Below, piece by piece: positions 1 through 8,371 of a DNA stretch of 64,000 nucleotides (positions are counted from its first letter, which is position 1; each line of letters starts with the position of its first letter). The notes below the pieces were generated by a model. It saw only the letters and a program-made list of their open reading frames with translations, was not told the origin of the DNA and ran no database searches. The stretch comes from Bog-473 sp963701955 (GTDB lineage Bacteria > Actinomycetota > Acidimicrobiia > Acidimicrobiales > RAAP-2): the NCBI GenBank assembly GCA_963701955.1, contig OY969694.1, positions 1,054,001-1,118,000 on the forward strand, read 5' to 3'. A program made the position numbers and the translations under genes.

Positions 1-221
1 CCTTCTGGGTCGCCGTGGCACGTCCTCCGAGCCAGGCGTTGAAACCGGGCAGATCCCAGTCGGGGGCCACGCCATGCCACGGTACCGTCCCCACTACGCC
101 CAGCACTGCCACTAACGTCCCGAGGGGAAATCCTCGAGATCTCCGGCGACCGCCGGGGCATCTGGGATCGATTCCACGGGGGGGTCGATCCGGCCGCAGG
201 GGACGGCTGAACTGGAGAGTC

Positions 222-905
222 ATGAGCGGGCGCATCCTGGTCGTCGAGGACGATGAGCGGATCAGGTCCTCCATGCGCCTCGCCCTCGAGGGCGAGGGCT
301 ACGAGGTGCGCGACGCGGCCAGCGCCGAGGAGGGCCTCGAGCTGTTCGCCGAGGCGCCGACGGATGTGGCGCTCATCGACCTCATGCTGCCGGGAATGGA
401 CGGCTTCGAGTGCTGCCGGGCCCTTCGGCGCAGCAGCGCCGTGCCAATCATCATCGTCACGGCCCGCTCGGACACCCACGACGTGGTGGCCGGGCTGGAG
501 GCGGGGGCCGACGACTACGTCACCAAACCCTTCGTGGCCAAGGAGTTGGCCGCCCGTATCCGGGCCCTGCTCCGGCGGGCGCGTCCCGCCGACGAGGAGC
601 CCGGTGCCCTCACCTTCGGCGACCTTCAGCTACTGCCCGAGCAGGGAGTCCTGCGCCACGTCGGCGGCGAGGAGGTGCACTGCACCCGGACGGAGTTCCG
701 GCTGCTGTGCGAGCTGGCGGCCAGCCCCAACAAGGTGCTCAGCCGCGAGCAGCTCCTCGATCGGGTATGGGGATACGACTACTTCGGCGACGGGCGCCTG
801 GTCGACGTCCACATCCGACGGCTGCGCACCAAGGTCGAAGAGGACCCGGCGGTGCCCCGGCACATCCTCACCGTGAGGGGCATGGGCTACAAGCTGGTGC
901 CGTGA
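222..905 (+). CDS. mtrA: OmpR/MtrA-family response regulator
   Basis: DNA-binding response regulator of 227 residues, expected to be phosphorylated by the histidine kinase encoded immediately downstream. The receiver domain spans about residues 3-118, with acidic pocket E9/D10/D11, phospho-acceptor D53 (LIDLMLPG), switch T80 and conserved K102 (DDYVTKPF). A winged-helix output domain (about 130-227) ends in the usual RxxGYKL motif. The reading frame stays open upstream to position 15, but that part is compositionally odd and lacks family similarity. The ATG at 222 starts exactly at the receiver domain and follows GGAGAG. The order regulator-kinase-GerMN lipoprotein matches actinobacterial mtrA-mtrB-lpqB, which supports the name; another OmpR subfamily cannot be excluded. 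Confidence 0.87.
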   Translation: MSGRILVVEDDERIRSSMRLALEGEGYEVRDAASAEEGLELFAEAPTDVALIDLMLPGMDGFECCRALRRSSAVPIIIVTARSDTHDVVAGLEAGADDYVTKPFVAKELAARIRALLRRARPADEEPGALTFGDLQLLPEQGVLRHVGGEEVHCTRTEFRLLCELAASPNKVLSREQLLDRVWGYDYFGDGRLVDVHIRRLRTKVEEDPAVPRHILTVRGMGYKLVP

Positions 906-906
906 C

Positions 907-2373
907 GTGAAGCTGGGCATCGGTGCCCGTATCACGGCGCTCTTCGGCCTGGGGGCGCTCGTGCTCTCCATCGCCATGGGCGGGATCTCGTACTTCACGA
1001 CCCGTCACTTCCTGCTGGCCGGGCGCGAGTCGGCGGCCCAGCACCAGGCCTTCGCCAACGCCGTGGTGATCCGCAGCTCGCTCGGGCTGGGCGACACCAA
1101 TTTCGTCGGACTGCTGACTTCCATCGACGCCGGCACCAACGCGCACTCGGTGCTCTACCGAGGCGCCAAGTCCTACGACGCCTCCCTGGCAGTGACCGCG
1201 TCTTCCATTCCCGAGGAGCTGCGACGAGTCGTGCTGGCGGGCACGGCGGCGACGGAGACCTACCGCACCAGGGCGGGGGTGGCGGAGATCGTCGTCGGTG
1301 TACCCGTCCCTTCGGTCCAGGTGGCCTACTTCGAGGTCTTCGACCTCTCCGACCTCGACCACACGCTGCGGGTCCTCGCACTCACGCTCTTCGGCGCCGG
1401 CGTCGTGACCACGCTCCTGGGGATCTCCCTTGGCCGATTCGCCAGCGCTCGCTCGCTGCGGCCGCTGACCGACGTCTCCCGGGCGGCCGGGGCGATCGCC
1501 AGCGGCGAGCTCGACACCCGGCTGGACGCCGACGGGGTCGACCCCGACCTCGAGGGCCTCACCAAATCGTTCAACGCCATGGTCGACCAGCTCCAGGAGC
1601 GGATCGAGCGGGAGGGCCGCTTCAACTCGGACGTGAGCCACGAGCTCCGCTCCCCCCTGACCACCCTGGCGGCGTCGCTCGAAGTCCTCGAGGCCGACCG
1701 GGACCAGCTACCCGAGCGCTCCCAAAGGGCACTCGTGCTGCTCAGCGACGACCTCAGGCGGTTTCAGCGCATGGTGGCCGATCTCCTCGAGATGTCCCGG
1801 GCCGACGCGGGCCCGGTCGACGTCTTCCTCGAAGAGGTCGACGTCTGCGAACTGGTCGAGCGGGCCGTCGACGCGGGAATCGGGCACATGGACGGCCAGT
1901 TCTCCCCCCCGGCGCTGCGCATCTCCCCCCCGGCGGTGCGCATCGACCCCGGCGTGCGCTCGTGGCGGGTGGGGGTGGACAAGCGGCGCTTCGAGCGGGT
2001 CATGGTCAACCTGCTCGAGAACGCGGATCATTACGGAGGTGGCGCCGTCGCCGTCGGGGTGAGGCCGGGCAGCGACGACCGCGTGGAGGTGACCGTCGAC
2101 GACGCCGGCCCGGGCATCGACCCGAGGGAACGCACAAAGATCTTCGAGCGGTTCTATCGAGGTTCGGCGTCGGGGAGGCGCGGCACAGGCCGAGGAACGG
2201 GACTCGGTCTCGCTCTCGTGGCCGAGCACATGCGCGTCATGCACGGCTCCGTTCGGGTGGAGACCTCACCCCAGAGCGGAGCCCGTTTCGTGCTGGCCCT
2301 GCCCGTGCTCGCCCGCGATCCTGACCACCCCGACGTCGAGTCCACGGCGCACGATCGGGCGGTCGAGGCATGA
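907..2373 (+). CDS. mtrB: Sensor histidine kinase, MtrB-like
   Basis: Membrane histidine kinase of 488 residues starting at GTG one base after the regulator's stop. Two transmembrane segments (about 9-30 and 155-177) flank an extracytoplasmic sensor region. They are followed by a HAMP linker (about 178-232), a HisKA dimerisation helix with the phosphorylated histidine near 245 (SDVSHELRSP), and a HATPase domain with N-box NLLENADHY, G1 box DDAGPGID and G2 box GRGTGLGLAL. All catalytic boxes are intact. The stop overlaps the next gene's start (ATGA), so kinase and lipoprotein are translationally coupled. MtrB proteins control cell-wall hydrolases and division in other actinobacteria; that role here is inferred from gene order. 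Confidence 0.86.
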   Translation: MKLGIGARITALFGLGALVLSIAMGGISYFTTRHFLLAGRESAAQHQAFANAVVIRSSLGLGDTNFVGLLTSIDAGTNAHSVLYRGAKSYDASLAVTASSIPEELRRVVLAGTAATETYRTRAGVAEIVVGVPVPSVQVAYFEVFDLSDLDHTLRVLALTLFGAGVVTTLLGISLGRFASARSLRPLTDVSRAAGAIASGELDTRLDADGVDPDLEGLTKSFNAMVDQLQERIEREGRFNSDVSHELRSPLTTLAASLEVLEADRDQLPERSQRALVLLSDDLRRFQRMVADLLEMSRADAGPVDVFLEEVDVCELVERAVDAGIGHMDGQFSPPALRISPPAVRIDPGVRSWRVGVDKRRFERVMVNLLENADHYGGGAVAVGVRPGSDDRVEVTVDDAGPGIDPRERTKIFERFYRGSASGRRGTGRGTGLGLALVAEHMRVMHGSVRVETSPQSGARFVLALPVLARDPDHPDVESTAHDRAVEA

Positions 2374-2984
2374 CGCCGCGGCGTCGAGCCGCTGCGATGG
2401 CGTGCGGGGCCCTGATGCTGGCCCTCACCGCGTGCGCCATCCCGACGCAGAAAGCTCCGAGCACGCTGCCACCGTCCAAGGTGCCCTTCGGTCTGCTCAA
2501 CCGGAACCTGCCCACGACCACGACGTCGCAACCAAAGCCCACCCCCTCGGTGCCGGTGAAGGTCTTCTTCCTCAACTCGACCGACCAGCTCGATCCGGTG
2601 CAGCGATTCGAGCCTCCTCCCGCTTCGCTGACCGCCGTGCTGACCACCATGCTGGAGGGACCCTCCAGCCAGGAGACAGCGCAGGGCGTCGTGACTGCGA
2701 TCCCGGGGAACGTGCGCGTCCTGTCTGCGAGCGGGTCGCAGAGCCTGGTGACGGTGAACATGAATACCGCGTTCGGTCAGATCATCGGCAACAACATCGA
2801 GCTGGCCGTCGCGCAGATCGTGGCCACCATCGCCGCGGAGAATGGGTGCGGCACCGAAGTGCTGTTCGAGATCGACGGCCTTCACACCAGCGTGCCCGTG
2901 GCCAACGGCCAGCAGGTGGGAAACCCCGTCACCCTGGCACAGTTCGTCGCCACCCTGGAGCAGTTCGCCGCCATCTGTCCCTGA
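2370..2984 (+). CDS. GerMN-domain lipoprotein, LpqB-like
   Basis: Lipoprotein of 204 residues. A short positive N-terminus and hydrophobic stretch end in a lipobox (LTAC, cysteine 22), predicting export and lipid anchoring. A Pro/Thr-rich linker follows, then a GerMN (sporulation/spore germination) domain from about residue 60 to the end (VKVFFLNSTDQL, TMLEGPS, VTVNMNTAF). Mycobacterial LpqB has the same N-terminal layout but carries a large C-terminal propeller. Here the protein ends after GerMN, so it is a minimal version. It overlaps mtrB by four bases. By family precedent it would modulate the MtrAB kinase at the cell surface, which is inference. Confidence 0.75.
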   Translation: MTPRRRAAAMACGALMLALTACAIPTQKAPSTLPPSKVPFGLLNRNLPTTTTSQPKPTPSVPVKVFFLNSTDQLDPVQRFEPPPASLTAVLTTMLEGPSSQETAQGVVTAIPGNVRVLSASGSQSLVTVNMNTAFGQIIGNNIELAVAQIVATIAAENGCGTEVLFEIDGLHTSVPVANGQQVGNPVTLAQFVATLEQFAAICP

Positions 2985-3031
2985 CGACGGGCTCAAGCCT
3001 GACCTTCAGCGGACGGGTGCTCCTCTTGGGC

Positions 3032-3409
3032 TCAGCCGGCGTCCTTGACGTCGCGGCGCCAGTTCACCCGCGGCGCGCCGGACCACAGGTGCTCGAGGTC
3101 GTAGTAGTCGCGAGTCTCCTGCAGGAACACGTGGACGATGAAGTCCCCGTAGTCCATCAGCACCCACGAGGCATCGGCCAAACCCTCGATCCGCGCCGGT
3201 GCATCACCGTGGGTGGCCTTCACCTGGCGCTCGATCTCCTCCACCAGGGTCCGCACATGGCGGGTGTTCGGAGCGCTGGTGATGACGAAGGCGTCGACCA
3301 CGCCGAAGAGCTCGGTCATGCCCAGCACGACCGTCTGATGCCCGAGTTTGGCGTCCGCGGACTCGGCGGCCGTCGCCGCTGCCGGTGGCAGCTGGACGTG
3401 GACGTCCAA
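3032..3409 (-). CDS. rsfS: Ribosomal silencing factor RsfS
   Basis: RsfS/DUF143 family, 125 residues. These proteins bind ribosomal protein L14 and block subunit joining when nutrients are scarce. Family signatures are visible: VVLGMTELFGVVDAFVITS near residues 25-45, HVRTLVEEIE, and the conserved end WVLMDYGDFIVHVFLQETRDYYDLEHLW. The start chosen is TTG at 3409, preceded by CAGGG and lying eight bases after the stop of the upstream small membrane gene; it gives the usual family length. The frame is open far upstream but that sequence is shadow. It forms the last gene of a nadD-ORF-rsfS unit, a widely conserved pairing. Confidence 0.9.
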   Translation of the reverse strand: MDVHVQLPPAAATAAESADAKLGHQTVVLGMTELFGVVDAFVITSAPNTRHVRTLVEEIERQVKATHGDAPARIEGLADASWVLMDYGDFIVHVFLQETRDYYDLEHLWSGAPRVNWRRDVKDAG

Positions 3410-3417
3410 CCCTGGGC

Positions 3418-3621
3418 TCAATGGAGCACGTCCAGGATCCCCACTGTCACTCCGAAGGCGCCCGTCAGGACCGTGCACGAGGCAACCGCCCACAGCCGTC
3501 GGGTGCGGCGCTCGAGCTGGCGCTCCGCCCGCAGATCCGCTCGCCGCTGTGCGCGCACGTCGGTGGCGCCCACGTGGGCCGTGTCCGTCGGCTCGGTGCA
3601 CCCTGCCGGCATGGCGCTCAT
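3418..3621 (-). CDS. Small single-pass membrane protein between nadD and rsfS
   Basis: Predicted protein of 67 residues, not recognised as a named family. An N-terminal hydrophilic half rich in Arg and Glu (residues about 18-42) is followed by one hydrophobic helix (WAVASCTVLTGAFGVTVGIL, about 44-63) near the C-terminus, a tail-anchored layout. Its ATG follows the nadD stop with no gap and its stop is eight bases before rsfS, so it is translationally coupled to both. In many actinobacteria a LytR-CpsA-Psr membrane gene sits at this place. This small protein is not that gene and its function is unknown. Confidence 0.6.
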   Translation of the reverse strand: MSAMPAGCTEPTDTAHVGATDVRAQRRADLRAERQLERRTRRLWAVASCTVLTGAFGVTVGILDVLH

Positions 3622-4266
3622 TCAGGTCACAGCGTACAGACCGCGGCCACGAATGCAACGGATGACCGAATCGGGGACGAGGCCGTCGACCGGTCGGCCG
3701 GCGGCCAGGCGGTCGCGGACCTCGGAGCTCGAGACGGCGACCTGGGGCCCGTCGACCCGCTCGACCCGCCACCCCGGTGTGGCCCGCAGCCCGGGCGCGC
3801 TCGGTCGGGACACCACGGCCACGGTGACCAGACGTTGGAGGTCCTCGTGGCGGTGCCAGGTGTCGAGCTCGGGGACGAGGTCTGCCCCCACCACCAGGAA
3901 CAGCTCTGCGGGCGGCCCGGCGCGCGGCGCGCCGTTCGCGGTGGCCGGGGAGACGGAGAAGGAGGCCAGGACGTCCTCCGCCGTGTCGACCGAATAGCTG
4001 GGCCCACCACGATCGATCTCCATCCGGCTCGCCACGGCACCCGCGATCTCGCCGGCCAACGCCTGTGCGAGGGCGTAGCGGTCCTCTGCGGACGAGATGT
4101 CCCTCTGACCTGACTTCTGCCACGGGTCGTTGGCCACCACCAGGAGCAACGTGTCCAAGTGGAGTTGTTCGACGACGGCGCGCGCGGCGGCCACATGGCC
4201 CACGTGCGGAGGATCGAAGGTCCCTCCGAGGATTCCTATGCGGGCGGCGCGCTCAGGTGCGGGCAC
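3622..4266 (-). CDS. nadD: Nicotinate-nucleotide adenylyltransferase
   Basis: Adenylates nicotinate mononucleotide to deamido-NAD in the NAD pathway. 214 residues with the nucleotidyltransferase signature GGTFDPPHVGH at about residues 14-24 (the T/HxGH ATP-binding site), a VVANDPWQKSG substrate loop, a central GADLVPELDTWHR segment and the SSSEVR motif near residue 185 that contacts ATP phosphates. The GTG at 4266 places the signature at the usual distance from the N-terminus. It is divergent from aroG, with 78 bases between, and leads the nadD-ORF-rsfS unit. Confidence 0.93.
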   Translation of the reverse strand: MPAPERAARIGILGGTFDPPHVGHVAAARAVVEQLHLDTLLLVVANDPWQKSGQRDISSAEDRYALAQALAGEIAGAVASRMEIDRGGPSYSVDTAEDVLASFSVSPATANGAPRAGPPAELFLVVGADLVPELDTWHRHEDLQRLVTVAVVSRPSAPGLRATPGWRVERVDGPQVAVSSSEVRDRLAAGRPVDGLVPDSVIRCIRGRGLYAVT

Positions 4267-4332
4267 GATGGGCGATCACGAGCGAGGGAACCGCGCCCCG
4301 GCAGGCGGCCATGGGCGGCGATCCTAGGGCGT

Positions 4333-4344
4333 TAACCTGGTGCA
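4333..4344 (+). promoter_or_regulatory. Leaderless -10 element of aroG
   Basis: TAACCT (TANNNT consensus) at 4333-4338 lies six bases before the GTG of aroG, and no Shine-Dalgarno sequence is visible. This spacing is what is expected for leaderless transcripts, common in actinobacteria. The same arrangement recurs upstream of several other first genes in the window. Confidence 0.5.
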
Positions 4345-5703
4345 GTGACGAGCGCGCCCGAGACGTCCTCGTGGAGCCCCGCGTCCTGGCGGACCCTGCC
4401 GGCCGCGCAGCAGCCGGACTGGCCGGACGCCGACGCCCTCAAGCGCGCCGAGGCCCGGCTCTCGACGCTCCCACCACTCGTGTTCGCCGGCGAGGCTCGG
4501 CACCTCACCGCGCAACTGGCGCAGGTCGCCAACGGGGAGGCCTTCTTGCTCCAGGCCGGCGACTGCGCCGAGTCCTTCGCGGACTTCACCGCGGATGCGA
4601 TCCGCGACAAGCTCAAGATCATCTTGCAGATGGCGGTCGCCCTCACCTACGCCGCCGGCGTGCCCGTGGTGAAGGTGGGGCGGATCGCCGGGCAGTTCGC
4701 CAAGCCCCGAAGCGCGGCCACCGAGCAGGTGGGCGACAGAGTGCTCCCGTCGTTCCGCGGTCACATGGTCAACGACGAGTCGTTCGACGCGGAGGCCCGC
4801 ACACCCGATCCCGAACGGTTGGTGATGGCCTACCAGCAGTCCGTGTCGACATTGAACCTGCTGCGCGCCTTCACCAAGGGCGGCTTCGCCGATCTCTCGC
4901 AGGTCCACCTGTGGAACCAGCAGTTCGTGGCGTCGTCGGCCGAGGGCCGGCGCTACGAGCGCGTCGCCTCGGAGATCGACCGCGCACTGCGCTTCATGGC
5001 GGCCTGCGGCATCGACCTCGGCGCCGAGGAGGGCTTGCACGAGGTCGACTTCTGGACGAGCCACGAAGCGCTCATCCTGCCCTACGAGGAATGCCTCACC
5101 CGGATCGACTCGCTCACCGGAGACTGGTACGACTGCTCCGCCCACATGCTCTGGGTCGGCGACCGCACCCGCCAGCTCAGTGGGGCGCACGTCGAATTCC
5201 TCTCGGGCATCACGAACCCCGTGGGGGTCAAGATCGGTCCCCGCTGCGGCGTGAGTGACCTGGTGGGCCTGTGCGCGCGGCTCAATCCCGATCGCCTGCC
5301 GGGCCGGCTGACCCTGATCACCCGCTTCGGAGCGACCCGGATCGCCGAGCTCCTGCCGCCGCTGGTGCGCGCCGTGGAGGCCGAGGGCCATCCCGTCGTG
5401 TGGACCTGCGACCCCATGCACGGGAACACCTTCACCAGCGACGGCGGGCGAAAGACCAGGCGCTTCGACGAGATCCTGGCCGAGCTCAAGTCGTTCTTCG
5501 ACGTGCATCGCGACGAGGGCACCTGGCCGGGCGGGCTCCACGTGGAGCTGACCGGCGACGACGTGACCGAATGCCTCGGGGGAGCCGAGGAGATCTTCGA
5601 GGACGATCTCGACGACCACTACACCACGACCTGTGACCCGCGGCTCAACGCCCGCCAGTCACTCGACCTGGCGTTCCGGGTCGCGGAGTTCCTGAGAAGT
5701 TGA
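4345..5703 (+). CDS. aroG: Class II 3-deoxy-7-phosphoheptulonate synthase
   Basis: First enzyme of the shikimate pathway, condensing phosphoenolpyruvate with erythrose 4-phosphate. The 452-residue protein matches class II (plant/Mycobacterium type) DAHP synthases throughout: WRTLPAAQQPDWPD near the N-terminus, LLQAGDCAESF (about 71-81, metal-binding cysteine), PSFRGHMVN, WTSHEALILPYE, GVKIGPR and the C-terminal WTCDPMHGNT block with metal and substrate ligands. Full length with GTG start. The stop overlaps the following TTG start (TTGA), coupling it to a secreted repeat protein with no obvious metabolic link. Confidence 0.94.
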   Translation: MTSAPETSSWSPASWRTLPAAQQPDWPDADALKRAEARLSTLPPLVFAGEARHLTAQLAQVANGEAFLLQAGDCAESFADFTADAIRDKLKIILQMAVALTYAAGVPVVKVGRIAGQFAKPRSAATEQVGDRVLPSFRGHMVNDESFDAEARTPDPERLVMAYQQSVSTLNLLRAFTKGGFADLSQVHLWNQQFVASSAEGRRYERVASEIDRALRFMAACGIDLGAEEGLHEVDFWTSHEALILPYEECLTRIDSLTGDWYDCSAHMLWVGDRTRQLSGAHVEFLSGITNPVGVKIGPRCGVSDLVGLCARLNPDRLPGRLTLITRFGATRIAELLPPLVRAVEAEGHPVVWTCDPMHGNTFTSDGGRKTRRFDEILAELKSFFDVHRDEGTWPGGLHVELTGDDVTECLGGAEEIFEDDLDDHYTTTCDPRLNARQSLDLAFRVAEFLRS

Positions 5704-7220
5704 TCCGCCGCGTCCTGACCGCCGCCCTGGTCTCCGTCCTGCCCATCCTGGCGGCCACCGCCGTGACCGTCGCCACCTCCCCCACCCCGGCCGCGGCGGC
5801 GACCAGCTCGAGCCCCGCCTACTGGCTGGCCGCCTCCGACGGGGGCATCTTCAGCTTCGGCGGAGCGCCGTTCTACGGATCGACGGGCGGCATGATCCTC
5901 AACAAGCCCGTTGTGGGCATGGCGGTCGCCCCCTTCGGCCTCGGGTACTGGGAGGTGGCCTCGGACGGAGGGATCTTCAGCTACGGGGACGCCCACTTCT
6001 ACGGGAGCACCGGAAGCCTGGTCCTCAACAAGCCGGTGGTGGGCATGGCCGCGGATCCGGCAACGGGCGGCTACTGGACGGTGGCCTCCGACGGCGGGAT
6101 CTTCGCCTTCAATGCGCCCTTCTTCGGGAGTACGGGCAGCATGCACCTGAACCAACCCGTGGTGGGCATGGCGGCCACCCCCGATGGTCGGGGGTACTGG
6201 CTCGTCGCGGCCGACGGAGGGATCTTCAGCTTCGGGGACGCCCAGTTCTACGGGAGCACGGGCAGCCTTCACCTCAACAAGCCGGTGATCGGCATGATCG
6301 CGGGGCCCGGCGGCAACGGGTACTTCCTGGTGGCCTCCGACGGCGGGATCTTCAGCTTCGGGTCCGCACCGTTCTACGGCTCGCTGGGCGGGCTCCCCCT
6401 CAAGCACCCGATCGTCGCGGCGACCGCGATCTCCGACGGCAGCGGCTACTGGTTCACCGACGGCGCGGGGCTCGTGTCGAACTTCGGCGCAGCGCGGTAC
6501 TACGGCTCGGCTCCGCCCAACCTGTTCCGGCCCATCGTGGGCATGGCCGACGCCCCGGGCAACGGCTCCTTCACCGGATCGCCGTTCCCCTCGGGGGCGT
6601 ACGGCTACGACATCAGCACCTATCAGTGCGGGAACCTGCCGAGCGGAGACCACCAGATCGGCATCGTCCAGGTCGACGGCGCCTCGTCGGGCTTCACGAA
6701 CCCGTGCCTGGCCCAGGAGGTGGCCTGGGCGGGCGGCGGACTCAACCTCTACACGTACCTGACGTACGGCACCTCATCTGTGGCGGAACCCGGCTGCTCG
6801 GATCCGGTGGGCGCGTGCAACGCCGGCTATCAGGCGGCCCTGCACGCCTACAGCGATGCGCAGGCCGCTGGCGCCAACACGACTGTCTCGTGGTGGCTCG
6901 ACGTCGAGACGGCCGGCGCCAATTGGTCGAGCAACACGGCGCTCAATGCCGACTTCGTCCAGGGAGCGCTCAATGCGCTCCACGAGACCGAGGGCATCGC
7001 CGACGTCGGGATCTATGCCAGCCCGGGTGTGTGGAACAACATCGTGGGCAACTACCAGCCCGACGTCCCGTACTGGATGGCCGACTACCTCGCCAGCCCC
7101 AGCGGTCCGGGAAGCTGTGCCGACTACGCACGGTGGGCGGCGCAGAAGCAGCTCCCCAGCGGTCCGCTCCAGATCGTGCAGTACAACAGCGCCCAGTTCG
7201 ACGAGGACTACGCCTGCTAG
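5700..7220 (+). CDS. Secreted SDGGIFSFG-repeat protein with GH25-like C-terminal domain
   Basis: Exported protein of 506 residues. A signal peptide (about 1-36, ending PTPAAAATS) is followed by about six to seven tandem repeats of 41-42 residues. The core reads Y-W-x-V-A-S-D-G-G-I-F-S-F-G-D-A, then x-F-Y-G-S-T-G-x-L-x-L-N-K-P-V-V-G-M-A. They cover about residues 38-290 and probably fold as a beta-propeller. The C-terminal 205 residues (from GAYGYDISTYQC) resemble lysozyme-like GH25/DUF1906 modules: YDIST near the strand-1 acid, WWLDVETAGANW, VGIYASPGVWNN and WMADY. This suggests peptidoglycan or glycan binding or cleavage. TTG start overlaps the aroG stop. A second protein with the same repeat lies at 60460-61947. 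Catalytic activity is inferred, not shown. Confidence 0.75.
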   Translation: MIRRVLTAALVSVLPILAATAVTVATSPTPAAAATSSSPAYWLAASDGGIFSFGGAPFYGSTGGMILNKPVVGMAVAPFGLGYWEVASDGGIFSYGDAHFYGSTGSLVLNKPVVGMAADPATGGYWTVASDGGIFAFNAPFFGSTGSMHLNQPVVGMAATPDGRGYWLVAADGGIFSFGDAQFYGSTGSLHLNKPVIGMIAGPGGNGYFLVASDGGIFSFGSAPFYGSLGGLPLKHPIVAATAISDGSGYWFTDGAGLVSNFGAARYYGSAPPNLFRPIVGMADAPGNGSFTGSPFPSGAYGYDISTYQCGNLPSGDHQIGIVQVDGASSGFTNPCLAQEVAWAGGGLNLYTYLTYGTSSVAEPGCSDPVGACNAGYQAALHAYSDAQAAGANTTVSWWLDVETAGANWSSNTALNADFVQGALNALHETEGIADVGIYASPGVWNNIVGNYQPDVPYWMADYLASPSGPGSCADYARWAAQKQLPSGPLQIVQYNSAQFDEDYAC

Positions 7221-7283
7221 ACCACGCGCCTGCGAGACCACGTGCCTGCGAGACCTCGCGCCGGCGAGATCTCGGCGACTCGC
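7220..7283. repeat. 16-bp tandem repeat after the secreted repeat gene
   Basis: Three clear and one degenerate copy of a 16-base unit (GACCACGCGCCTGCGA) begin at the stop codon of the upstream gene: 7220-7235, 7236-7251, 7252-7267 and a weaker 7268-7283. The array fills the gap before the convergent gene's stop at 7296. Confidence 0.65.
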
Positions 7284-7295
7284 TCGCTCCGACCC

Positions 7296-7898
7296 CTACG
7301 CCGGCCCCGGTGCTTCGGAGCCCTCGAGGAGCCGGAACGCCAGCCGTCGGCCGCGGCCCTGCGTGAGGGCCAAGGCGATCCACAAGCGGAAGAGGCAGTC
7401 GACCACCGCCTCCTGGTCGGGGCCCACGAAGACCGGGCGAAGTCCCACGCCTTCGACGACCTCCTCCACCACGGCGCGGTCGGCGTCTGGAGAGGAGAAG
7501 AACATGTCGGCCCGCTCACCGTCGAAGTCGGGGGAGGCCATGTTCTCCCCGCCGAGCGTATTGAACGCCCGCGCGTAGCGGACATCGGAGGGTAGGTCCG
7601 CCCGGCTGTTGGTGACCGGCGCTCCCATCCGATTGGTGGCGTCGATCACCAGCTTCCCGCTGAGCCCGTCTCGATGCTCGTCCACCAGCTCCGTCACGGC
7701 GGCGCCGGGCAGGGCGAGAATCACCACGTCGGCAGCCCCCAGTGCGGCGCGCACCGATGCCGTCGACGCGGTCGTTCCCGCCGCAACGTCGTCATCCGCC
7801 GCGTGACGCGACCCGAACGTCACCCGATGCCCGGCCGAGGCGAGTGCACGGCCCAGTACTCCGCCGATGAAACCGGTACCGATGACCGCGATGTCCAT
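7296..7898 (-). CDS. NAD(P)-binding oxidoreductase, F420-dependent reductase-like
   Basis: Predicted 200-residue Rossmann protein. The N-terminus carries the dinucleotide motif IGTGFIGGVLGRALA (about 6-20), then SR at the end of strand 2, as in NADP-preferring F420:NADP oxidoreductase and pyrroline-5-carboxylate reductase-like proteins. VVILALPGAAV, KLVIDATNRMG and the helix ARAFNTLGGENMA are also typical of this family. A plausible job is hydride transfer between NADP and cofactor F420 or a small substrate; the exact reaction is not determinable. It is divergent from the YjbR-like gene with 43 bases between. A TAAGGT box lies nine bases before its ATG. Confidence 0.7.
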   Translation of the reverse strand: MDIAVIGTGFIGGVLGRALASAGHRVTFGSRHAADDDVAAGTTASTASVRAALGAADVVILALPGAAVTELVDEHRDGLSGKLVIDATNRMGAPVTNSRADLPSDVRYARAFNTLGGENMASPDFDGERADMFFSSPDADRAVVEEVVEGVGLRPVFVGPDQEAVVDCLFRLWIALALTQGRGRRLAFRLLEGSEAPGPA

Positions 7899-7929
7899 CG
7901 TGTCGGGACCTTAACGGGACGCCCGGCGA

Positions 7930-7941
7930 TAGCGTTCGGTC
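7930..7941 (+). promoter_or_regulatory. Leaderless -10 element of the YjbR-like gene
   Basis: TAGCGT at 7930-7935 followed by six bases and the ATG at 7942; no Shine-Dalgarno sequence. It matches the TANNNT-N6-start pattern seen at aroG and the HxlR gene. Confidence 0.45.
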
Positions 7942-8361
7942 ATGGCCACCTTCGAGGATGTGGAGCATCTCGCAACCGCGCTGCCCGAGGTCACCGAGGG
8001 CGCCCGCCGCGGCAACCGGACCTGGTTCGTGGCCGGGAAGGCCTTCGCCTGGGAGCGCCCGTTCTCGCAGGCGGACCTGCGGCGCTTCGGCGACACCGAG
8101 CCGCCCGCCGGGCCCATCCTCGGTCTGCGCACGGCCGACCTCGCCGACAAGGAGGCCGTCCTGGCCGCCGGAGCCAAGGGGATCTTCACCATCCCGCACT
8201 TCGATGGCTTCGCCGCCGTGCTCGTGCAGTTGCGAGCAGTCGCCAAGCGGCCGCTGCGCGAGGCGATCGAAGACGCCTGGCTGGCCATGGCGCCACCGCG
8301 GCTCGTGCGCACGTCCCTCAGTGGAACCTCGGCACCCGGCCCGAGACGCCCGGCGAAATAG
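7942..8361 (+). CDS. MmcQ/YjbR family protein
   Basis: 139-residue protein of the MmcQ/YjbR (double-wing DNA-binding fold, CyaY-like) family. Recognisable are the LPEVTEGARRGNRTWFVAGKAFAW segment at the N-terminus, in which the product of a small beta sheet is preceded by a helix; the middle LGLRTADLADKEAVLAAG; and the C-terminal LREAIEDAWLAMAPPRLV. Members are cytosolic, and their biochemical role remains poorly defined. It ends ten bases before a perfect hairpin shared with the convergent phosphatase gene. Confidence 0.75.
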   Translation: MATFEDVEHLATALPEVTEGARRGNRTWFVAGKAFAWERPFSQADLRRFGDTEPPAGPILGLRTADLADKEAVLAAGAKGIFTIPHFDGFAAVLVQLRAVAKRPLREAIEDAWLAMAPPRLVRTSLSGTSAPGPRRPAK

Positions 8362-8371
8362 GCAACGAAGC

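Noticed and set aside
15..221. N-terminal extension of the response regulator
   Set aside because: Low-complexity Pro/Arg/Gly sequence with no family similarity; a good ATG and Shine-Dalgarno sequence sit at the domain boundary.
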